Shown here piece by piece: positions 55,351 through 62,919 of a DNA stretch of 64,000 nt. Location: the NCBI GenBank assembly GCA_001281695.1, contig LJIE01000001.1, positions 316,107-380,106 of the forward strand, given 5' to 3'. Source of the stretch: a bacterium 336/3 (GTDB lineage: Bacteria; Bacteroidota; Bacteroidia; Cytophagales; Thermonemataceae). The translations under genes were made by a program, and so were the position numbers. The stretch's first letter is position 1, and every line of letters begins with the position of its first letter. Under the pieces are notes generated by a model. It was not told the origin of the DNA, searched no databases, and was given only the letters and a program-made list of their open reading frames with translations.

Positions 55351-56603
55351 TGAAGTCATTAAGAGGCAATTTTGACACCCAATACAATACATATATTGCA
55401 GCAGGAGAACCTTTGATTTTTCATTGTCATCATTATAATACTTTCTTGCAAGCTACTTTAGAAGATACTAAAGACTATATTGATATTTATCCAATACTCG
55501 TTGACTCTGCCCAAGAAATTGTATATAGCCAAATGTTGGAATATTTTACAGAAAGTAATATTATAGACATTACAGAACGAAAACAAATAGCAGAAGACTT
55601 TTTTATGTTTTGTGGTTATGGTAAATTTTCGTTAGATGAAGTTTCATCTAACGGAGGTAAAGTAATGTCAGAAGCAGATCATTATAGTTATGGTTGGAAA
55701 TCAAAGTTTGGACTACGTTCTGAGAATGAACCCATGGTTTCATTTTTTACACAAGGCTTTTTAGCAGGAGCTACGGAGGCTATTTTTAATTTGCCACTTG
55801 GTTCTATGGATTGCAAACAACTGAGTTGTTATACAAAGAATGATAATTTTGTAAGCTTTGAATTATCCAAAGCTACTAACGCTAAAAATTTATCTCATTC
55901 ACCCAAAAAAGGTAAAACACAAAACTACACCTTAACCAATCCAAGTAGTACAAGCGTAAATTATATAGGTATCCGAGAAGCCCTTACCAATATGCCTATA
56001 GAAGGAACACACTCCTCTAAAGGTATGATAGATGCTTTTGGAGTATTACTGACAAGAATGTATTCAAATTACTATTGCCAAATTTCTTACAGAATGCTCA
56101 AAAAGCTTGAAGAAACAATGGGAACAGATGGTTTGATGCTTGCAGACCAACTTCTTACAGAAGCTGGGCATGTTTGTGCTTTCAATACTTTCGGTGGAAT
56201 TATGGAGTCAGCAGAATGGAATGGACTTATAAAACCGATGTGTCAGACCAGAGAAGATTGGGTGCATGGTATAGTAGCTGTTGTAAATGCTTTTGGATGG
56301 GGATTTTGGGAAGTTTTAGAATTGGAGCCTGCTAAAAAATTGGTGTTAAAAGTTACAAATGGATACGAATCTAATTCATATCTGCAAACTTTTGGTAAAA
56401 GCCCTATACCAGTTTCTTTCTTGGCAAAAGGTGGTACAAAAGGAATTATGAACCTGATTTATAATGGTGATATCATAACTGAGCCAAGCCTTACAGATAG
56501 TTATTATGCAGAAATTTGTAATTCTCCTAAAGCTTTCTCTGTAATACAAACTAAATGTAGAGCAATGGGAGATAATGAAGATATCTTTGAAGTCTATTTA
56601 TAA
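55350..56603 (+). CDS. V4R-like sensor protein with two similar halves
   Basis: 417 aa, soluble, no leader. The first half has GEPLIFHCHHYNTFLQATLED, a Trp/Tyr stretch (SYGWKSKFGL) and TQGFLAGATEAIF followed by a Cys (DCKQLSCY). The second half has IEGTHSSKGMIDAFGVLLTRMY, NAFGWGFWEVLELEP and CRAMGDNEDIFEVYL at the end. The pattern of a hydrophobic 'GFLAG...E..Cxxx' strand and a final 'CRAMGD...F.V' matches the 4-vinyl-reductase (V4R) sensor fold, seen twice. V4R domains bind small aromatic or haem-like ligands. It overlaps the previous gene by one base and is close to the 110-aa gene; it may be the ligand sensor of the kinase. Confidence 0.6.
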   Translation: MKSLRGNFDTQYNTYIAAGEPLIFHCHHYNTFLQATLEDTKDYIDIYPILVDSAQEIVYSQMLEYFTESNIIDITERKQIAEDFFMFCGYGKFSLDEVSSNGGKVMSEADHYSYGWKSKFGLRSENEPMVSFFTQGFLAGATEAIFNLPLGSMDCKQLSCYTKNDNFVSFELSKATNAKNLSHSPKKGKTQNYTLTNPSSTSVNYIGIREALTNMPIEGTHSSKGMIDAFGVLLTRMYSNYYCQISYRMLKKLEETMGTDGLMLADQLLTEAGHVCAFNTFGGIMESAEWNGLIKPMCQTREDWVHGIVAVVNAFGWGFWEVLELEPAKKLVLKVTNGYESNSYLQTFGKSPIPVSFLAKGGTKGIMNLIYNGDIITEPSLTDSYYAEICNSPKAFSVIQTKCRAMGDNEDIFEVYL

Positions 56604-56606
56604 AAA

Positions 56607-56939
56607 ATGGAAGAGTCTTTTTCTCTGAAAATTAATCAAACTTGTCGAAAGTTTATTAAGAGATGTTACTCTCTAAAAGCTCCTACCAATATGACTTTGG
56701 TGGAGCTTTTAGGAAACTTCGGGATTACAGAAATTCAAGACTTTAAAAAATATATTCCTACAGCTAAAAATACTTTTAAAATAGCTTTTGAAGACTATGC
56801 TTACATTTCTGGAGCCATAGATGATGATATTATTTATTTTACAATTCCTAAACAAAATGAGGCTCTTATAAAAGAATTTGAAGAAATCTTGATTTTATGG
56901 TTTGAAAAACAAAAATCACTTAAGGATTGCTTCCAATAG
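56607..56939 (+). CDS. 110-aa protein of unknown function
   Basis: Starts 3 bases after the V4R-like gene, so likely in the same operon. It is soluble, with a Lys/Cys-containing N terminus (INQTCRKFIKRCYSLK) and a helical C terminus (LIKEFEEILILWFEKQKSLK). No recognised motif. Its last 20 bases overlap the opposing PAS kinase gene, so the ends of the operons meet here. Confidence 0.6.
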   Translation: MEESFSLKINQTCRKFIKRCYSLKAPTNMTLVELLGNFGITEIQDFKKYIPTAKNTFKIAFEDYAYISGAIDDDIIYFTIPKQNEALIKEFEEILILWFEKQKSLKDCFQ

Positions 56940-57990
56940 GAGTAAAAAATATGAATTCACTCCCCTTTCCTTCTTCACTTTGAATTTCCATATAACCATT
57001 ATTCATTTTAATGAATTCCAAACACAAAGTTAGTCCTAAACCAGTTCCAATTTCCTTATTTGTACCTATATGACTAATAGCTTCTCCATTCAAAATTTTC
57101 TGAATTTTCTCTTGGTTTAATCCAATACCATTATCTTTCACTTTTACTTTAATTAAATTCTCTTGTTTTTCTACCAAAATACTAATTTTTCCCCCACCAT
57201 GAGTAAACTTGATGGCATTAGAAACTAAATTACGTACAGTCAGTTCCAGCATATCTTTATCTGCATAAACATATACATCTTGAGGAATTGTATAAGAAAA
57301 ATGAATGTTTTTATGCTTAAAATCTTGAATGAATAATTGTTCTATAGAATAAATAATTTCTTGAAGAGATAATGTTTGTGGTCTTGCATTAGTTCTATTT
57401 AGCTGATTCTTAACCCAATTTAATAGATTATCTAGAAGATACCTTACTTGATCTATTTGTTGACTAATGGCTGGTACAAGTTCTTTGAATTGCTTAAGAC
57501 TGATATCATCCGTATGAAGTATATCTAATAGCCCTTGTAACGTGGCAAGTGGATTTCTAATATCATGAGCCATAATAGAAATGAGCCTGTCTTTGAGTTT
57601 GTTGAGCTTTTCCATTTCTACAAAAAGCTCTTTATCTGTAATATCAGTCAGTAAAGAAATTAGAATATTTTCTTTCCAAAGAGTAAATGCTACATGAAAA
57701 AGTCTCTTTTTTCCATCTTTACATCTAACCCAAATTCTTGTTTCTACAGGCTCTTCACCATCTCGAAAAATATGATTCTTGATTTGATTGAAATAATAAT
57801 AATGAGTTTCTTTATGATGCTTTATTTCTTCTGATGTATAGCCTACTAAATCTATAAATTTTTTATTACAATAAATTGTATTGGGCACACCATTTTCTAT
57901 AACATCAATTATTACAGGATTGGGTAATAGATTGATAACTTCATTGAATAAAGAATCATTTGTAGAATGAATGACATTCAATTCTTTCAT
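56920..57990 (-). CDS. PAS-domain histidine kinase, soluble
   Basis: 356 aa, no membrane segment. PAS domain about 10-125 with NPVIIDVIENGVPNTIYCNKKF and the LVGYTSEEI helix; HisKA about 130-200 with His142 in SIMAHDIRNPLA; HATPase about 240-352 with LELTVRNLVSNAIKF, KDNGIGLNQEKI and GTGLGLTLCLEF. The partner regulator is not next to it. It converges with the 110-aa gene and ends the signalling island on the right. Confidence 0.92.
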   Translation of the reverse strand: MKELNVIHSTNDSLFNEVINLLPNPVIIDVIENGVPNTIYCNKKFIDLVGYTSEEIKHHKETHYYYFNQIKNHIFRDGEEPVETRIWVRCKDGKKRLFHVAFTLWKENILISLLTDITDKELFVEMEKLNKLKDRLISIMAHDIRNPLATLQGLLDILHTDDISLKQFKELVPAISQQIDQVRYLLDNLLNWVKNQLNRTNARPQTLSLQEIIYSIEQLFIQDFKHKNIHFSYTIPQDVYVYADKDMLELTVRNLVSNAIKFTHGGGKISILVEKQENLIKVKVKDNGIGLNQEKIQKILNGEAISHIGTNKEIGTGLGLTLCLEFIKMNNGYMEIQSEEGKGSEFIFFTPIGSNP

Positions 57991-58039
57991 AAAAACTAAT
58001 AAAAATTACATAAATAGGTTCAATGATTGTCAAGAAATA

Positions 58040-58057
58040 AGAGCTTTGTATAGCTCT
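58040..58057 (-). terminator. Weak hairpin downstream of comF
   Basis: AGAGCT/AGCTCT stem (58040-58045, 58052-58057) with a 6-base loop. The minus strand continues TATTTCTTG, only a weak T tract. Confidence 0.35.
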
Positions 58058-58108
58058 AATCTAAAAAAAATATATGAAAAAAACTAATGTTTTGTTTTAA
58101 TTATTGGG

Positions 58109-58801
58109 TTATGCAATAGCGATTGTTCCAACACTAATAGATTGAACACCTTTTTCAAGTAATATAATAGCACAGGCTTCTAAAGTGGCTCCAGTAGTAA
58201 TAACATCATCAACTATCAAGACAGATTTGCCTTTTATTTCTAAACTATCTGAAACACCAAATATGGTATTAACATTTTGCCATCGTTCATAACGGCTCTT
58301 TTTAGTTTGAGAAGAGCTATGTGTATTTCTTATAAGAATATCATCATGAAAAGGAACTTGGAGTTGATGACTCAAACCTTTTCCAAAATAATCACTTTGA
58401 TTATATCCTCTTATTTTAAGTTTTTTTGGATGAAGAGGGACAGGCACAATAAGATCAAATTTTTCAGCAAAAGAGTTTTCAAACAATTCTGAGCCATACC
58501 AAATGCCAAGCATTTCTGCTAATTCTGGCTCATTTTTGTATTTAATATGGTGTAGAAGCCTTTGTACTTTTCCATCTTTGGCAAATTGAAGAAAAGATAA
58601 ACCATAAAGAATAGGTATTTTACCAAAAAATTTCTGAGTAACAGAATTGTTCGTTGGGTTGAGTTTATGATAATTGGTAAAAGGAAGATTGCCACGACAG
58701 GCTGTGCATATTTTATGTTCTCCTTGAAGCAAAACTCCCTGACAACTATAACAGTTATCAGGGAATATAAGAGAGAAAAAATCTTTGATTAATTTCTTCA
58801 T
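58109..58801 (-). CDS. comF: ComF-family phosphoribosyltransferase-like protein
   Basis: 230 aa. An N-terminal zinc ribbon (Cys17-x2-Cys20 ... Cys32-x2-Cys35) and a PRTase domain with LIVPVPLHPKKLKIRGYNQSD, the phrase NLIRN-like ILIRNTHSSSQTKKSR and the PRPP-loop VLIVDDVITTGAT (about residues 190-202). ComF is needed for DNA uptake in naturally competent bacteria and in some works with PriA-related ssDNA handling. Its start overlaps the previous gene's stop by 4 bases, so it is coupled to the coiled-coil gene upstream. Confidence 0.9.
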   Translation of the reverse strand: MKKLIKDFFSLIFPDNCYSCQGVLLQGEHKICTACRGNLPFTNYHKLNPTNNSVTQKFFGKIPILYGLSFLQFAKDGKVQRLLHHIKYKNEPELAEMLGIWYGSELFENSFAEKFDLIVPVPLHPKKLKIRGYNQSDYFGKGLSHQLQVPFHDDILIRNTHSSSQTKKSRYERWQNVNTIFGVSDSLEIKGKSVLIVDDVITTGATLEACAIILLEKGVQSISVGTIAIA

Positions 58802-59505
58802 AAATTATTTTGTTGCTGAATTTTACCCAAACGCAATTGTTCAGCAGTTTGTCTGAGAATGCGATAAGTATCAGCTTTATTGGCTTGTGCATTAGCTACT
58901 TCGTCCATTTCGGAACGGAATATATTTGTTATTTTTTCTAATTCTTCAGCTATCTTCTTTTCCATTTTATTTAAACGAGCATAAACTTCTTCTACTACAT
59001 TGCTCAAATGCTCTTGGTCTTGATTGATAGATGAATCAATTAAAGTATAAGCTCCTTCCAATTTATCTTTTAGATCTTTAGAATCTTTGCCTAAGATAAA
59101 TTCTTTAATAGCTCCTAACTTTGTCATTTTGCTTGCCTTAGCAGTGAGATTATTACCAAAAGCATCTTCATCATTGATAGTTACATACTCCTCTTGCTTA
59201 CGCAATTTATCAGCTTCACTCAATAAACGGGGAAGAGCCTTATAAATATCTTGCATTTGCATATGCATTTGCTTTCTATTATCCTCAATTACAGAAGAAA
59301 ATAAACCTTTTACTTCTGTAAGCTGTTTTTCGTAGTCCTTACGATTTTCAGAAATAATAGATGTAAATAAGTCTTTCATTCCCTGAAACTTTACTTCGAG
59401 TTCCTGCTTGTCAGGGTTAATGACAGCTTCTTTATAACTCGAAACATCTTCTGTAGGGAAGTCTTCGGGCTTTTTAAAGCTATCGTTCTTATTGATATCC
59501 TCCAT
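58798..59505 (-). CDS. Coiled-coil protein, uncharacterised
   Basis: 235 aa, no leader, strongly helical. Heptad-like stretches rich in Lys, Glu and Asp appear throughout (for example KGLFSSVIEDNRKQMHMQM and KMEKKIAEELEKITNIFRSE). Two similar segments (MKDLFTSIISENRKDYEKQ and VKGLFSSVIEDNRKQMHMQ) suggest an internal duplication near residues 40-85. No family recognised. It lies between another coiled-coil gene (5-base gap) and comF (4-base overlap), so the three form one operon. Confidence 0.68.
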   Translation of the reverse strand: MEDINKNDSFKKPEDFPTEDVSSYKEAVINPDKQELEVKFQGMKDLFTSIISENRKDYEKQLTEVKGLFSSVIEDNRKQMHMQMQDIYKALPRLLSEADKLRKQEEYVTINDEDAFGNNLTAKASKMTKLGAIKEFILGKDSKDLKDKLEGAYTLIDSSINQDQEHLSNVVEEVYARLNKMEKKIAEELEKITNIFRSEMDEVANAQANKADTYRILRQTAEQLRLGKIQQQNNL

Positions 59506-59510
59506 AATGA

Positions 59511-59843
59511 CTATTGAGCTAAGGTTTTAGAAATATCTTCGAAAATATTACCCAAAGTATTTTTATTGACAGCATTACGGCGATGCTGCTCTAAATCCTG
59601 ACGAAGGACATTTTGGGCTGATAGCACCTTATCTAACAAACGACTCTCTACACTTTCAATAGATTTGAGAAGTTCAATTTTGACTTCGTCAATTTTCACA
59701 GAAATCTCAGTACGATAGCTCTCTATCGTTTTACGTAGATTCTCTATCTCACCATTATAGGTGCGGATTTCCTCACCAAAAATGATTTTCTTGATTTCAT
59801 CGAGTTTGTTTGTACTTGAAGATATGTCGTTGAAGTTATCCAT
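59511..59843 (-). CDS. Small coiled-coil protein
   Basis: 110 aa from the ATG at 59843. An earlier start at 59888 adds 15 residues without obvious support. It is nearly all helical, with heptads (IENLRKTIESYRTEISVKID, LLKSIESVESRLLDKVL). It is the first gene of the comF operon, with the larger coiled-coil gene 5 bases further. Function unknown; the pair could form a heteromeric coiled coil. Confidence 0.6.
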   Translation of the reverse strand: MDNFNDISSSTNKLDEIKKIIFGEEIRTYNGEIENLRKTIESYRTEISVKIDEVKIELLKSIESVESRLLDKVLSAQNVLRQDLEQHRRNAVNKNTLGNIFEDISKTLAQ

Positions 59844-59936
59844 ATAGAAACACTGTTTTCGGATGTGAATATAAGCATCAAATTCCAAATAGCCAAAGAA
59901 TTTGAAAAAATCCGTAATAAAGATAGAAAATTATTA

Positions 59937-59944
59937 TACATTTG
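59937..59944 (+). promoter_or_regulatory. Candidate -7 element of the AhpD-like gene
   Basis: TACATTTG, full match to TAnnTTTG, 43 bases before the ATG at 59987. No TTG at the expected spacing. Confidence 0.35.
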
Positions 59945-59986
59945 GACTTAAAACTAAAAGAAAAAATAAGGAAATAAAAAGTATTT

Positions 59987-60337
59987 ATGACAAATATTGT
60001 TGAAGAATTCAATGCATATCGTAGCCAGATGAATGAGAAAATTTTGTCTGCTGATAATTTAGTATTAAAGAGAATATTTAATTTAGATGCAAACTGTTAT
60101 GCAGAAGGAGCATTAGACATAAAAACCAAAGAAATGATTGGACTTGCTTGTTCTATGGTATTGCGTTGTGATGATTGTATCAAATATCATTTGGGTAAGT
60201 GTAAAGAAGTAGGACTTACTAAAGAACAAGTTTTTGAGGTTTTTGCAATAGCTAATTTAATAGGTGGCACGATTGTTATTCCTCATTTAAGAAGAGCAGT
60301 AGAATTTTGGGAAGCTTTATCAGAGCCGACCAACTAA
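59987..60337 (+). CDS. Carboxymuconolactone decarboxylase/AhpD-like protein
   Basis: 116 aa. The family helix with the redox pair Cys61-x2-Cys64 and His68 lies in RCDDCIKYHLGKC, and the phrase TKEMIGLACSMV precedes it. The protein may act as a small peroxidase reductant like AhpD, or have another role, since many family members are unassigned. An AhpC gene is not nearby. It is followed closely by a secreted CarboxypepD_reg protein, with the start of that gene 47 bases after the stop. Confidence 0.85.
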   Translation: MTNIVEEFNAYRSQMNEKILSADNLVLKRIFNLDANCYAEGALDIKTKEMIGLACSMVLRCDDCIKYHLGKCKEVGLTKEQVFEVFAIANLIGGTIVIPHLRRAVEFWEALSEPTN

Positions 60338-60384
60338 AACCTTTTTTTGAGCGTTTAGTTATAAAACTTAAACGAAAAACTTCT

Positions 60385-61029
60385 ATGAAAAAATTACTTT
60401 ATCTCTGTATGGGCTTGTTTTTAATAACAACCATTACAAAGGCTCAAGATGAAAAACCAGTTTTGCTTTCAGGGCTGATTATTGATAAAAATACGAAAGC
60501 TCCTATTGAATCTGTTCGTGTAATTGTACCACAAGCAGGTAAGGGAACTATTACTAATGATAAAGGTGTTTTTACACTTAAAGTTATGCCTAATGATAGT
60601 TTAGTCATCCGTTCAACAGGACATAGAACATCTTTTTATAAAGTTCCTGCCAATCAGACAGAATCTTATTCTATTACATTACCTTTAGAAGAATCTATTG
60701 AAGTACTTGCTCCAATTCAGGTTTATCCTTATTCTGATGAAAAATCTTTTAAAGATGCTTTTTTGAATATTGAAACTCAAACAGAAGAGGTCAAAGCTAT
60801 GAAAGAAAATTTGGATAAAGGAAAATTGCAAGATGCAGCAAGACAATCAGCTCAAGATAGTCAAAGTGCATCAAAAAATCAACTTCAAAACCAAGCTAAT
60901 CAGCCTATTACAAACAGCTCTTTGCCAACACTTAATCTGTTTAGCCCAACAGCATGGAGAGAATTTGTAAAAGGAGTAAAACAAACTAAGAACGAAAAAG
61001 AACGTAAAGAGAAAAATTATAAGAAATAA
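60385..61029 (+). CDS. Secreted CarboxypepD_reg-like protein
   Basis: 214 aa from the ATG at 60385, which gives a complete signal peptide (MKKLLYLCMGLFLITTITKAQ). An earlier ATG at 60307 overlaps the AhpD-like gene. Residues about 25-110 form the CarboxypepD_reg fold (GLIIDKNTKAPIESVRVIVPQAG). A Gln/Ser/Asn-rich tail follows, ending with many Lys. The domain occurs on Bacteroidota surface proteins and TonB receptors. Function unknown. The GNAT-like gene follows after 3 bases. Confidence 0.78.
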   Translation: MKKLLYLCMGLFLITTITKAQDEKPVLLSGLIIDKNTKAPIESVRVIVPQAGKGTITNDKGVFTLKVMPNDSLVIRSTGHRTSFYKVPANQTESYSITLPLEESIEVLAPIQVYPYSDEKSFKDAFLNIETQTEEVKAMKENLDKGKLQDAARQSAQDSQSASKNQLQNQANQPITNSSLPTLNLFSPTAWREFVKGVKQTKNEKERKEKNYKK

Positions 61030-61032
61030 AAA

Positions 61033-62235
61033 ATGATGTACATAGAGGAAGTAAAATCCCCATCTCAAGAAAAAGATTTTTTTGACCTGCCTAAAAGACT
61101 ATACGCCAATACACCCCAATGGGTAAGACCTATAGACAATGATGTAGAATCTGTTTTTGATAAAAGCAAGAACCCCACTTTTCAACATGGAGAGTGTACA
61201 CGTTTCCTCCTAAAAAATGATAATAAAGAAACAATAGGCAGAGTAGCTGTTTTTGTAAATGAAAAAACCAAACTTAAAAATAATGACCAAGCCACAGGTG
61301 GTATGGGCTTTTTTGAGTGTATTGAAGATGAGAAAGGAGCTTTCATGCTTTTTAATACTTGTAAAGAGTGGCTCGAAAAAAGAGGTTGTGAAGCAATGGA
61401 TGGCTCTATTAATTTTGGCAGCAGAGATAAATTTTGGGGTTTACTGGTAGAAGGTTTTGATAAAGAGGCTAATTACCAACAAAATTATAATTTTTCATAT
61501 TATCAAAGATTTTTTGAAAATTATGGTTTTCAGGTATATTTTAATCAATTGACCTTCTTTAGAAAAGTTTATGGTTTGAGTAGAATTGTTCATGCAAAAG
61601 CCAATCGAATTTTTGCAGACCCTACTTACCATTTCGAAAATATTAAAATCAAGCAAATGGATAAATATGCTGAAGATTTTAGGCAGATTTATAACAAAAG
61701 CTTTGCTTTGGCAGAAGGGCTTACTGAAATGACAAAAGAAGAAGCCAATAAAATTATGAAAAAAATGAAGCCTATTATTGATGAAAGGCTTATTACTTTT
61801 GCATATCATAATGAAGAGCCTGTTGCATTTGGAGTTTTCTTGCCTGAACTAAATCAGGTTTTTAAACATATCAATGGAAAACTCAACCTTGTTGGTAAAT
61901 TAAAATTTTTATACCATCGTTGGAAAGGCTCTTGTACAAGAGTATTGGGAGTGGCGTTTGGTATCGCTAAATCGCATCATAGCAAAGGTTTGGATGCAGC
62001 TCTTTCAGTTTGTCTGGAACGTGAAACCCAAAAAACAGATTTCCCTTATACAGACTTAGAACTCAACTGGATAGGTGATTTTAACCCTCCTATGCTTAAA
62101 CTAATGCAAAATCTTGAATTTACAGTTTGCAAAAAGCATGTTACATATCGCAAATTGTTTGACTCAACAAAGCCATTTAATAGGCATCCTATCAGAACTT
62201 ACGAAGCTAAAACAGAAACACAAAGCGAGTCTTAA
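61033..62235 (+). CDS. GNAT-like acyltransferase-fold protein
   Basis: 400 aa, cytoplasmic. The first half has YIEEVKSPSQEKDFFDLPKRLY and FLLKNDNKETIGRVAVFVN, and the second GVAFGIAKSHHSKGLDAALSV with YTDLELNWIGDFNPPMLKLMQ, the pattern of GNAT-fold proteins in which the acyl-CoA loop and a downstream Asn sit. These large Bacteroidota proteins are not assigned to a substrate. The stop codon lies in the terminator hairpin. Operon with the upstream secreted protein is likely, as the gap is 3 bases. Confidence 0.72.
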   Translation: MMYIEEVKSPSQEKDFFDLPKRLYANTPQWVRPIDNDVESVFDKSKNPTFQHGECTRFLLKNDNKETIGRVAVFVNEKTKLKNNDQATGGMGFFECIEDEKGAFMLFNTCKEWLEKRGCEAMDGSINFGSRDKFWGLLVEGFDKEANYQQNYNFSYYQRFFENYGFQVYFNQLTFFRKVYGLSRIVHAKANRIFADPTYHFENIKIKQMDKYAEDFRQIYNKSFALAEGLTEMTKEEANKIMKKMKPIIDERLITFAYHNEEPVAFGVFLPELNQVFKHINGKLNLVGKLKFLYHRWKGSCTRVLGVAFGIAKSHHSKGLDAALSVCLERETQKTDFPYTDLELNWIGDFNPPMLKLMQNLEFTVCKKHVTYRKLFDSTKPFNRHPIRTYEAKTETQSES

Positions 62236-62255
62236 AAAACTCGCTTTATTTTTTA
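62222..62255 (+). terminator. Terminator overlapping the GNAT gene end
   Basis: 9-bp stem AAAGCGAGT/ACTCGCTTT (62222-62230, 62239-62247) with an 8-base loop holding the stop codon, then ATTTTTT. Confidence 0.83.
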
Positions 62256-62345
62256 GAAAAAATTTTTGTTTTATTTAAACTTTTTTTAATTTTAAATGTT
62301 GTAACATTAAATGATATAACATAAAATATTAAAACTCTACTTTTT

Positions 62346-62882
62346 ATGGCAAACACAGTAAAATGGGCTTTAGACCCAGCACATTCCGAACTTCAGTTTA
62401 AGGTAAAACACCTTGTAATTTCAACAGTTACAGGCTCTTTCAACATTTTTAATGGTGAGCTCCATGGTGGAGAAAACAGTTTTGATGGCGGAGCTGTTAG
62501 TTTTGAAGCTGATGTAAACTCGATCAATACAGGCAATAGTCAAAGAGATGAACATTTGCGTTCTGCTGATTTTTTTGATGCTGCAAATTTCTCAAAAATG
62601 TCTTTTGATGGAACGGAATTTAAGAAAGTAGATGAGGATAACTATACACTTGCTGGAAACCTGACTATTAGAGGTACAACTAAGCCTGTTACACTACAAG
62701 TAGCATTTGGAGGTATCACCAAAGACCCTTGGGGTAATACAAAAGCTGGTTTTGAAGTAACAGGAAAGCTTAATCGTAAAGATTTTGGCTTGGCTTGGAG
62801 TGCTCTTACAGAAGCAGGTGGAGTAGTAGTAAGTGATGAAGTAAAAATTATCGCCAATATTCAATTTGCAAAAACTGCATAA
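62346..62882 (+). CDS. YceI-family lipocalin-like protein
   Basis: 178 aa, no leader peptide, so it may be cytoplasmic, unlike the periplasmic E. coli YceI. The family phrases are WALDPAHSELQFKVKHLVISTVTGSF, FEADVNSINTGNSQRDEHLRSADFF (shown here in part) and the GNLTIRGTTKPVTLQV and GFEVTGKLNRKDFGL strands. It folds as a lipocalin-like barrel that binds polyprenoid or other hydrophobic ligands. It is transcribed alone with a terminator shared with the M20 gene. Confidence 0.93.
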   Translation: MANTVKWALDPAHSELQFKVKHLVISTVTGSFNIFNGELHGGENSFDGGAVSFEADVNSINTGNSQRDEHLRSADFFDAANFSKMSFDGTEFKKVDEDNYTLAGNLTIRGTTKPVTLQVAFGGITKDPWGNTKAGFEVTGKLNRKDFGLAWSALTEAGGVVVSDEVKIIANIQFAKTA

Positions 62883-62890
62883 AAAACAAA

Positions 62891-62918
62891 AAAGGTTAGC
62901 AAATCGCTAACCTTTTTT
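62891..62918. terminator. Bidirectional terminator between YceI and M20 genes
   Basis: 10-bp stem AAAGGTTAGC/GCTAACCTTT (62891-62900, 62906-62915) with an A run before and a T run after. Confidence 0.85.
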
Positions 62919-62919
62919 A

